The notes under the pieces are model-generated. The model made no database searches and was not told the DNA's origin. It saw nothing but the letters and a program-made list of their open reading frames with translations. From Planctomycetota bacterium (GTDB lineage Bacteria; Planctomycetota; Planctomycetia; Pirellulales; Pirellulaceae), in the NCBI GenBank assembly GCA_003695565.1, contig RFIQ01000587.1, positions 1 to 35,680 of the forward strand: a stretch of DNA of 35,680 nt, written 5' to 3'. Numbering within the stretch: position 1 is the stretch's first letter; each line of letters starts with the position of its first letter. This document shows, one piece after another, positions 18,888 to 26,859 of the stretch. Both the position numbers and the translations under genes were made by a program.

Positions 18888-19709
18888 ATGATGTCCGACG
18901 ATCAACAGCACAGTGGTGTGGAGGGCGCGCCTCCGCCCGAGGCCGGCTCGTCTGCCGAGTCTGGTCCCTTGTCTGCCGAGTCCGGGGATCGCCGTGCGAT
19001 GATCGAAGCGGTGGGCCTGTCGAAGTTCTATGGGCCGTTTGCCGCCGCTCGCGATATCACCTTTAATGTTTACGAGGGCGAGTTGGTGGCCTTCCTGGGT
19101 CCCAACGGTGCCGGTAAGAGCACGACGATGAAGATGTTGACCGGTTACATCGCGCCCAGCGAAGGCGTCGCGCGGATCGCCGGCCACAACATGCTGACCG
19201 ATCGCATCTCGGGCAGCCGTCATCTGGGATACCTGCCCGAAAACGGGCCGCTCTATCCCGACATGACCCCCATGTCCATGCTCGATTTCTTCGCCGAGGC
19301 GCGCGGGTTGAGCAAACAGCGAAAGCAGGAACGGATCGAGGCGGTGATCGACCTGTGCGATTTGAGCACCGTGGTGCATAAGCCGATCAGCAAGCTCTCC
19401 AAGGGCTTCAAGCAACGCGTGGGCATGGCACAAGCACTGCTGCACGAGCCCGACGTGTTGATTCTGGACGAGCCGACGGCCGGTCTGGATCCGAATCAGA
19501 TCCGCGAGGTTCGCAAGACGATGCGCAAGCTGCGCGAGACCAAAACCATCCTGTTGTCGACGCACATCCTGCAGGAGGTTACCGCCATGGCCGACCGGGT
19601 CATGCTGATCAACGAAGGCCGCAAGGTGTTCGACGGCACCGTGGACGAGTTGCGGGAAATCCAAGACGATTTGGATCAGGCCTTCCACCAGTTGACCGGC
19701 GTGGCGTGA
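18888..19709 (+). CDS. ABC transporter ATP-binding protein (GldA/ABC-2 type)
   Basis: FLGPNGAGKSTTMKMLTGYI, LSKGFKQRVGMAQALLHEPDVLILDEPTAGLDP. Confidence 0.95.
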   Translation: MMSDDQQHSGVEGAPPPEAGSSAESGPLSAESGDRRAMIEAVGLSKFYGPFAAARDITFNVYEGELVAFLGPNGAGKSTTMKMLTGYIAPSEGVARIAGHNMLTDRISGSRHLGYLPENGPLYPDMTPMSMLDFFAEARGLSKQRKQERIEAVIDLCDLSTVVHKPISKLSKGFKQRVGMAQALLHEPDVLILDEPTAGLDPNQIREVRKTMRKLRETKTILLSTHILQEVTAMADRVMLINEGRKVFDGTVDELREIQDDLDQAFHQLTGVA

Positions 19710-19804
19710 TCTCGGGACAGGGGTAGTTTCCCTGCCGTCCTTTTCCGATGTGCCCCAACCCACGATATCTCCCGATACGAATACGGAAGTGTACCTGACC
19801 CATC

Positions 19805-22720
19805 ATGACAACCGAAGTCATTAATCTCGTTCTTCCCCTGGTAAAACTGATTCTCATCGATGTGGTGATCGGACTGATCGCCATGTTGATCCTGGGGACG
19901 CTGGCCAAGCAGAAGCGGGCCGCCTATGCGGTGCTGAAACGCAATTTTCTGGGATACTTTTCCAATCCGACCGGCTATGTATTCCTGTGTCTGTTCGTTT
20001 TGCTGACGTCGATGGCCGCCTTCTGGCCGCACGAATTCTTCAATTCGAATCTGGCCAATCTGGACCAGTTGAATTACTGGTTCCCGATCATCATGTTGTT
20101 CTTTATCCCGGCCATCACGATGAGCATCTGGGCGGACGAGAAACGGCAGGGAACGGATGAACTGCTGCTGACTCTGCCGGCCGACGATTTCGATATCGTT
20201 ATTGGCAAGTACCTGGCGGCCGCGTCGATCTACACGGTTTCCTTGCTGTTTTCGCAGGTTTCGACTTTCCTGGTGCTGTTGTTCCTGTCCCTGGGCCAGG
20301 TCGATACCGGGCTGTTTTTTGCCAACTACCTGGGGTATTGGTTCATCGGGCTGTCCATGCTTTCGATCGGCATGATCGCCTCCTTCCTGACCCACAACTT
20401 GACCGTGGGATTCATCCTGGGGGCCGCCTTCAACGCTCCCCTGGTGTTTGCTTCGATGGCGGACGTCATCATCCCCGACCGGGGTTGGGCCGAGTTCGTG
20501 GGCCAGTTCTCGATTCCTGCGCAGTTCGATAATTTCGGTCGCGGCGTGATCAGCATCGCTCCGGTGGCCTATTTTACCCTGGTCACCGTGTTCGGATTGT
20601 ACATGTGCATGGTGTTGATCGGGCAACGGCATTGGAGCGGTGGCGATGACAGCAATACCATGTTTTTGCATTATCTTGCTCGGACAACGCTGCTGCTGGT
20701 GTGCGTGCTGTCGCTGAGTTATTTCTTCAAGAACAACGACCGGCTGCGGTACGACATGACTGAGGGACAGGTCAGTTCGCTGAGCCCGGTGACCAAGAAA
20801 CTGGTGCGGTCCCTGCGGGCCGAACGTCCCATCGTCGTCGAAGCTTACATCTCGGACGATATTCCCGAACAGTTCGCCCAAACCCGCTACGACCTGTTGA
20901 CCACGCTCAAGGAATTCCAAGCACTGGCCTCGGCTGGTGGCGCCCGATTGCGGGTGCAGATTTACGACCACATCGAACCGTTTGGTGAAGAGGCGCAGCG
21001 GGCGGAGAAACAGTACGGCATCACCCCGCGCATCGTCCGCGTACGGGAACGGGGGGCCTACAAAGATCAGGAAGTCATCCTGGGAGCGGCTGTCCGCAGC
21101 GGTCTGTCCAAGGTCGTTGTGCCGTTCTTCGAAAGCGGAATTCCGGTCGAATACGAACTGGTGCGGTCGATCAAGACGGTGGCCGAACCGAGCCGCCGCA
21201 AGCTGGGAGTGGTCACGACCGATGCGCATTTCATGGGGGGCATCGTGATGATGGGCGGATCGGTCGGACAGGTTCCCAAACAACCGATCATCGAGGAACT
21301 GGAGAAACAATATGCCGTTGAGGCGGTCGATGCGAGTTCGCCCATCCCCACCGATGCCTACGATGTGTTGATGGTCGTGCAACCCAGTTCGCTGAATCCT
21401 ACGCAGATGGGCAATCTGGTCGAAGCCATCAAGGCCGGATTGCCTACCGCCATCTTCGAAGATCCCCTGCCAGCCATGTACGAAGCGGTTCCGGGAACCG
21501 GCATGCCCAAGCTGCCGAACCCGCTCAGCGGCAGTACGACGCCCGAACCCAAAGGCGACATCCAGCAACTTTGGGAAGTGCTCGGCATCAACCCGCCCGT
21601 GCGAGCGGGGTTGACGGGAATCCATCCGGACATCGTGTGGCAGCAATACAATCCCCATCCCAAGCTGCATTACATCATGAACGCCAATGATGAATGGTTG
21701 TTCATCCTGGAAGGCCCCGATGAGGATTCGGATTTTCTCAGCGACGACAATCCGATCACCCGGGGGCTGCGCGAGTTGATGTTCTTGTACGCCGGCGCCG
21801 TCGTTCCGGAAGAGAATCGGCACGATGTGAAGATCACCAGCCTGGTTAAGACACGCGGAGAATTGTCGGGCCGCATCGGGTACGAGGACCTGGTCAATCA
21901 ACTGCAACAAGGCAACGCATCGTTTGCCCAGTTGCGGTTGCTGCAAGGACCGCCTCTGGGCGAACAAACCTTGGCTGCCTGGATCGAAGGCGTGGCGGCG
22001 CAGGCTCCTCAGCAGTCCGCGGAGGGGACCAGCGAGGCTCCCTCTGCCGCCGATGACAGCAGCCGGGTCCGCGCCGTCTACGTGGCTGATATCGATCACA
22101 TGCACGAGTTCTTTGCCGAGAATCGCAAACGACCGGAGCTGTTTCAGGAGCTGGATCTGAGTGTGCAGAACATCGTGTTCGTGCTCAACGCCATCGACGT
22201 GCTGGCCGGAGAACTCGATTATCCCGCCATCCGCAGCCACGAACCGCGGCACGTTACCCTGGCCCTGTTCGAACAGCAGGCGGAGGAGTTTCGCCAAAAA
22301 GCCTTCGAGGAACAGAAAGCGTTTCAGGACGAATTCAACCGTGAGAAACAGGCGGCCGAAGAGGAAATGCAGGCCAAGCTGGCTGAGTTCCGCGACCGGC
22401 TGGAACGGCTCAATCGGGAAGGTGCCACCAGCCAGGCGAAACGGGACGAATATGTGCGCTTGCAACAACAAGTGCAGATCGTCACCGAGATTCAGAACCG
22501 CAAAGTCGCCGTCAAGACGCAGCAGTTGACGGTCAAACGCGATCGCAAGATTGCTGAGAGCCAACGAGCGTCCGAAGCCGCCATCCTCAAGCTGCAGAAT
22601 CGGTACAAGATGCTGGCGATTTTCTTGCCCCCCATCCCACCGTTGATCGTCGGCGCGGGAGTTTTCGTGACCCGCCGCGTGCGTGAACGCGAGGGCATTT
22701 CGAAGAACCGCTTGCGATAA
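19805..22720 (+). CDS. ABC-2 permease (GldF-like) fused to GldG-like auxiliary domain
   Basis: N-terminal ~300 aa multi-TM permease (FFIPAITMSIWADEKRQGTDELLLTLP), then GldG-type DMTEGQVSSLSPVTKKLVRSL..RPIVVEAYIS, C-terminal charged coiled coil and TM. Confidence 0.9.
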   Translation: MTTEVINLVLPLVKLILIDVVIGLIAMLILGTLAKQKRAAYAVLKRNFLGYFSNPTGYVFLCLFVLLTSMAAFWPHEFFNSNLANLDQLNYWFPIIMLFFIPAITMSIWADEKRQGTDELLLTLPADDFDIVIGKYLAAASIYTVSLLFSQVSTFLVLLFLSLGQVDTGLFFANYLGYWFIGLSMLSIGMIASFLTHNLTVGFILGAAFNAPLVFASMADVIIPDRGWAEFVGQFSIPAQFDNFGRGVISIAPVAYFTLVTVFGLYMCMVLIGQRHWSGGDDSNTMFLHYLARTTLLLVCVLSLSYFFKNNDRLRYDMTEGQVSSLSPVTKKLVRSLRAERPIVVEAYISDDIPEQFAQTRYDLLTTLKEFQALASAGGARLRVQIYDHIEPFGEEAQRAEKQYGITPRIVRVRERGAYKDQEVILGAAVRSGLSKVVVPFFESGIPVEYELVRSIKTVAEPSRRKLGVVTTDAHFMGGIVMMGGSVGQVPKQPIIEELEKQYAVEAVDASSPIPTDAYDVLMVVQPSSLNPTQMGNLVEAIKAGLPTAIFEDPLPAMYEAVPGTGMPKLPNPLSGSTTPEPKGDIQQLWEVLGINPPVRAGLTGIHPDIVWQQYNPHPKLHYIMNANDEWLFILEGPDEDSDFLSDDNPITRGLRELMFLYAGAVVPEENRHDVKITSLVKTRGELSGRIGYEDLVNQLQQGNASFAQLRLLQGPPLGEQTLAAWIEGVAAQAPQQSAEGTSEAPSAADDSSRVRAVYVADIDHMHEFFAENRKRPELFQELDLSVQNIVFVLNAIDVLAGELDYPAIRSHEPRHVTLALFEQQAEEFRQKAFEEQKAFQDEFNREKQAAEEEMQAKLAEFRDRLERLNREGATSQAKRDEYVRLQQQVQIVTEIQNRKVAVKTQQLTVKRDRKIAESQRASEAAILKLQNRYKMLAIFLPPIPPLIVGAGVFVTRRVREREGISKNRLR

Positions 22721-22801
22721 CCGTTGCACACCGGATGCCGCAGCCGACCGCCGTTGCACCTGGAATCCAATAGCTCACATGACATTGTCGGAGAACGAAT
22801 T

Positions 22802-24652
22802 GTGAACCCCATGCGGACGACGTTGGTTTTCGTGGTCCTGGCTGCCATTTCCGCCGGATTGGCCTGGTGGTCCAAGCCCGAAGCGATCTCCAAGGAAAGC
22901 GACGTGACGGAGGATCGCGTGGGACAGGACGTCTTTCCCGGATTCAACGATCCGGAATTGGCAGCGTCCCTGGAGATCATTCAATACGACGAGACGCTGG
23001 CCCAGTTGAAACCCTTTGTCGTGGCCAAAGATCGCCAGACCGGACTGTGGAAGCTTCCCTCGCACGATGGCTACCCTGCCGATGCGGCCGAACAAGTCCG
23101 GGATGCTACGACCCCGCTCATCGGGCTGAGGATTTTGTCGATCGCATCCACCGACCGCGGCGATCACGAATTGTATGGGGTCGTCAGCCCCGAGGACTCC
23201 TCGTTGGCGGCCGGTTCGAGCGGAATCGGCATGCTGGTGCGTCTGAAGGATGCGACCGGCAAAGTGCTGGCGGCCCTGATTATCGGCAAGGAGGTGGAAG
23301 GGACCGTGGGACAGCGCTACGTGCGCATCCCGACCGAAGATGTGGTGTATACGGTCGAAATCGATACCCGCGCGTTCACCACCGATTTCCGCGACTGGAT
23401 CGATGACCAACTGCTGGACGTGCGCGGTTTCGATATCGCCCGTGTCGGCGTGCGCGATTACGAACTGGTGCAACAAGCCAACAACACCATGGGACTGACG
23501 CGTAATTTCGATGCGACTGTGGCGTACGATGCGGCGCAGAACCGTTGGTCGCTAGTCGATTATCGCGTCTACCGAGGCGGCGCGGCGCTGCCCGCCGAAC
23601 CGGAACCGGGGCAGACCCTGAACACTCGCTTCCTGAATGACCTGCGCATCGCAGTCCAGGACCTGCAGATCATCAACGTCAAACGCAAGCCCGCCGCTCT
23701 GGCCGAAGCGCTCCGCGCCGAGACCATTGAATTGAAGGACCAACAGAGCATTGCCAGTTTGCAGGAACAGGGGTACTTCCCTGCCCAAGGCCCGCAGGGA
23801 ACCGAAATCTATGCTTCCGGCGGTGAAACAATCATCGGAACGGTCGATGGCGTGGAATACGTGCTGAAATTCGGTAAAGCCGCTGCCAGCCTAGGCGCGT
23901 TGGGCGGCGATGGCCAAGCCGACTCGGGAGGACTCAGCCGGTTTCTGATCGTGCAGGCCCGGCTCGATCCGGCCCAGTTTCCACAGCCCGACCTGGAGGT
24001 CCTGCCGGAGACGGTGGAAGAATTGCTGGCACGCGACAAGGAGCAGTTGGGAGACGATGCACCAGCCGACGAAACCGAAGAGGAACTGCGCGAACGATTG
24101 GAGGTAGTGCGGGAACAGATCGCCAAAGAGAATCAACGCAAGATCGACGAGCGAAATGAACGTATGGAGGCGGCGCGGCAGCGCGTGGAGGCCCTCAATG
24201 CGCGGTTCTCCGATTGGTACTACATCGTCGCCGACAACCTGTACCGCCGCTTGCGCATTACGCGCGATACCTTGTTCACCTCCGCCTCCAATATCCCCGG
24301 CGGAATCGCGCCCGCCGCCGACGGCAATCCGCCACCTATCACCTCGGCCGATGGTCAGCCGTCGGCAAAGAAGCCGCCGGGGGACGCTTCCGGCGATACT
24401 GCTTCACCGAGCGATTCGACTCCGCCCGACTCCGCTCCGGCAGGCGATGCGTCGCAGACCGAGCCCCAGTCGCTGATCCCCGATGACTTGCAGTCCCCCA
24501 AGTCGAATTCTCCAGGCGATCCCGAACCGCCGGCTGCGGACAGCCCGGCAGGCCCCGGCGATGGAGAAGGTACTGGCAACGGCAAGGATGCTGGCAACGG
24601 GAACGGAACTGGCGATGGGGGTACGCGTCCACCTGCCGCAGTCGATGCGTAG
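22802..24652 (+). CDS. DUF4340-type membrane-anchored protein
   Basis: N-terminal TM (TTLVFVVLAAISAGLAWW), IGLRILSIASTDRGDHELYGVVSP; position directly after GldFG; disordered Pro/Gly/Asp-rich C-terminus. GTG at 22802 or ATG at 22811. Confidence 0.75.
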   Translation: MNPMRTTLVFVVLAAISAGLAWWSKPEAISKESDVTEDRVGQDVFPGFNDPELAASLEIIQYDETLAQLKPFVVAKDRQTGLWKLPSHDGYPADAAEQVRDATTPLIGLRILSIASTDRGDHELYGVVSPEDSSLAAGSSGIGMLVRLKDATGKVLAALIIGKEVEGTVGQRYVRIPTEDVVYTVEIDTRAFTTDFRDWIDDQLLDVRGFDIARVGVRDYELVQQANNTMGLTRNFDATVAYDAAQNRWSLVDYRVYRGGAALPAEPEPGQTLNTRFLNDLRIAVQDLQIINVKRKPAALAEALRAETIELKDQQSIASLQEQGYFPAQGPQGTEIYASGGETIIGTVDGVEYVLKFGKAAASLGALGGDGQADSGGLSRFLIVQARLDPAQFPQPDLEVLPETVEELLARDKEQLGDDAPADETEEELRERLEVVREQIAKENQRKIDERNERMEAARQRVEALNARFSDWYYIVADNLYRRLRITRDTLFTSASNIPGGIAPAADGNPPPITSADGQPSAKKPPGDASGDTASPSDSTPPDSAPAGDASQTEPQSLIPDDLQSPKSNSPGDPEPPAADSPAGPGDGEGTGNGKDAGNGNGTGDGGTRPPAAVDA

Positions 24653-24758
24653 CCCAGCGCGTCCCATTCCTACTCGACCGTGGAGTGCTGGCTTGCCGGC
24701 ATACGGATGGGTCGTTGGGCCTACGCGATCTGGCGTTGCTTTTGCAGAAGGTTGCATC

Positions 24759-25238
24759 ATGAGTGTGGATTGGAGGATTCGCCCGGCGACCGAGGGGGAT
24801 GTGGAGTCGCTGACCGAATTCAATTCGGCGCTGGCTCGGGAAACCGAGAACAAACTTTTGGATCAGGAAGTCCTGCGGCAGGGCGTCCGTCGTGCGTTGG
24901 CTCTGGCGCCCGAGGTCCGGTATTGGGTGGCAGAACAGGACGGCCGGCCCATCGGGTGCCTGATGGTCACGCGCGAGTGGAGCGATTGGCGAAACGGTTG
25001 GGTCGCCTGGTTGCAGAGCGTTTACGTCATCCCCGCAGCCCGTGGGCGCGGTGTGTTCGGTAGCTTGCTGCAAACCGCCATCGCCGACGCTCAAACATCA
25101 CCGGATGTGGTCGGCATGCGTTTGTACGTGGAGGAGGACAACCGCCGGGCGCAAGAGGTATATCGCCGATCGGGATTCGTCGATGCTCGCTACCGAGTTT
25201 ACGAACAGATGTTCGGAACGACGGGCGACTTGAAATAG
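24759..25238 (+). CDS. GNAT-family N-acetyltransferase
   Basis: WRIRPATEGDVESLTEFN, LQSVYVIPAARGRGVFGSLLQTA (Q/RxxGxG/A-type motif), LYVEEDNRRAQEVYRRSGF. Confidence 0.92.
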   Translation: MSVDWRIRPATEGDVESLTEFNSALARETENKLLDQEVLRQGVRRALALAPEVRYWVAEQDGRPIGCLMVTREWSDWRNGWVAWLQSVYVIPAARGRGVFGSLLQTAIADAQTSPDVVGMRLYVEEDNRRAQEVYRRSGFVDARYRVYEQMFGTTGDLK

Positions 25239-25262
25239 ATCTGGTGCATCGTGCAACCGAAC

Positions 25263-25438
25263 CGCTTCCGATACTCACGTTACCATGGACACGTCTCGTT
25301 CCCAGGCTCTGCCTGGGAACGCACTGCACCCGAGGCTCTGCCTCGCGATGTGCAGGCGGAGCCTGCAAGGCAATGGGTTCCCAGGCAGAGCCTGGGAACC
25401 AGAACCAAACGCTTCCGAGACTCACGTTACTATGGACA
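25263..25438. repeat. 29-bp imperfect direct repeats (27/29) flanking repeat copy 1
   Basis: cgcttccgatactcacgttaccatggaca at 25263-25291 and cgcttccgagactcacgttactatggaca at 25410-25438. Confidence 0.9.
25298..25399. repeat. 102-bp nested-palindrome dispersed repeat, copy 1
   Basis: 23-bp terminal arms gttcccaggctctgcctgggaac / gttcccaggcagagcctgggaac are exact reverse complements and each is itself a hairpin; internal hairpins cgaggc-tct-gcctcg and tgcaggc-gga-gcctgca. Confidence 0.95.
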
Positions 25439-25474
25439 TCCCGGGACTCCGACCCCCGGGGAGCTGCGGTAACG

Positions 25475-25639
25475 ATGTTCTGCAGCGATTTCCACAGCCT
25501 GTTTCTGTCGTTGATCCGGGCGCAAGGCATCCCGGGGCGATTCGAAATCGGATTCCCAATACCCACTGATTCACGTATCAGGATCGGGCTGAGCATTGAC
25601 CGGCCTTTCCATCTAACAGCGTGGTCTGGAGGGAGGTGA
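25475..25639 (+). pseudogene. Fragment resembling the catalytic-Cys region of a transglutaminase-like protein
   Basis: Frame reads MFCSDFHSLFLSLIRAQGIPGRFEIGFPIPTD..., resembling the CTDFHSLF..AR..GIPARFEIGFPLP core; the rest of the domain is not visible. Confidence 0.6.
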
Positions 25640-25687
25640 AACGCTGCGATGGAGTAGCGCCTCAATCGGAGCGACGGCGCGGTCTCG

Positions 25688-26167
25688 TTATCGCAACCAT
25701 CCGCGCGCGGTTGCCATGCTCGATAGCAGAATCAATCCGATGCCGATCGCGACGATCATGCCCACCATGACCAGAGCCTGCACTCCGTAGACCGCCAATG
25801 CGTCGGACATCAAGAATCCATGCACGTTTTGGACGATGACGCCGACCAGTGACAGGACGAACAGGTGCCAGGCCCATCTGCGACGCAGCAGCAGTGCTAC
25901 GCAACCCAGCGTGCCCGCCAGGACGGCCACGCCGAAAGCGACGCTTGCCCACATCGGAATGTTGTCATAAAGGGCTCGCTCTGCGTCAGGCAATTCGGCT
26001 AATTGTTCCTGGGAGATGGATACCTGTCCGACGAACGCCAGCAATCCCATCAGGTTCCATACCAGCGCTACCCAGGCCGTAATCGTGAACCAGATGGGAG
26101 GCTGAGACACTGGTGCTTTCTCGGTCGTTGGCTCAGGCGCGTTGGCGGGTGCGGCGGAATCGTTCAC
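25688..26167 (-). CDS. Small integral membrane protein, function unknown
   Basis: GTG start at 26167 preceded by GGAGAATT; about four hydrophobic segments (WFTITAWVALVWNLMGLLAFVGQV, MWASVAFGVAVLAGTLGCVALLL, AWHLFVLSLVGVIVQ, ALVMVGMIVAIGIGLILLS). Confidence 0.75.
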   Translation of the reverse strand: MNDSAAPANAPEPTTEKAPVSQPPIWFTITAWVALVWNLMGLLAFVGQVSISQEQLAELPDAERALYDNIPMWASVAFGVAVLAGTLGCVALLLRRRWAWHLFVLSLVGVIVQNVHGFLMSDALAVYGVQALVMVGMIVAIGIGLILLSSMATARGWLR

Positions 26168-26540
26168 TGGAATTCTCCTGGCGGATGAATGGGGCGGTGT
26201 GATACCGAGCGGGCGCGAGGTCAGCGTGCAGTATTGTACTGGTTCAGGGGGACGTCGAGTTTCGGGCGGGTGAAAATCGGTGCGAGCAGCAGCACTTCCG
26301 CATTCGATCTCCCGATCGATTTCCGGCCAGCGCGTAGGGTGTGACAAGCGCAGCGCCGGCCCACAACCACTGCTGTCTATTTTGCAGTCGCGTTCCTCTC
26401 TCATACGAAGACACAAAGACATCAGGACGGACTCAGGGCGCCACGCGTCGTTGGGATGAAGCAGCCCTCCATCCATGCTCTGCAGTCCCCTTCGTAGCCT
26501 GACTCTCCGCGTCGGGGCCGCTTCCGCGCCGGTTCCTCTC

Positions 26541-26642
26541 GTTCCCAGGCTCTGCCTGGGAACGCACTGCACCAGAGGCTCGGCCTCGCGATGTGCAGGC
26601 GGAGCCTGCAAGGCAATGGGTTCCCAGGCAGAGCCTGGGAAC
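26541..26642. repeat. 102-bp nested-palindrome dispersed repeat, copy 2
   Basis: Same length and orientation as 25298-25399, with two substitutions by eye; identical 23-bp terminal arms. Confidence 0.95.
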
Positions 26643-26661
26643 CAGAACCATGGGTAATCGT

Positions 26662-26690
26662 CTCGTGCCCACCCAGGGGGTGGGAACGAG
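26662..26690. repeat. Imperfect palindrome next to repeat copy 2
   Basis: ctcgtgcccaccc-agg-gggtgggaacgag, 12/13 paired. Confidence 0.85.
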
Positions 26691-26859
26691 GACCAATCGA
26701 CCACAGAGCTGGCGGAGGCGGATGTCGAGCCATTCCCGGCAAACGTGTCGTCAGCGATCAGATTGGCCGTCAGCCTTGCGGTACAACAGCGCCCTCGGTC
26801 TGGATGTGTGTTGCGTGGTCCTGTGCAATGGCCTGCGTGCTTGTTGGCGGGGCATCGGT

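Noticed and set aside
19676-22759. 1027-aa antisense ORF opposite the GldFG gene
   Set aside because: High-GC shadow ORF; composition rich in His/Gln/Arg with no recognisable motif, while the + strand has clear ABC permease/GldG signals.
18888-24652. Gliding-motility locus
   Set aside because: Only Gld A/F/G-like transporter parts are present; such modules occur widely without gliding, and no other gld/spr genes are seen.
25027-25665. ORF with PGSAWEPIALQAPPAHREAEP... (and 25688-26932 upstream extension, 26475-26657, 26593-27540)
   Set aside because: Peptide derives from translating the 102-bp palindromic repeat; not a real protein.
25263-26690. CRISPR array
   Set aside because: Only two element copies about 1.2 kb apart with internal palindromes; no regular short repeat-spacer pattern and no cas genes.
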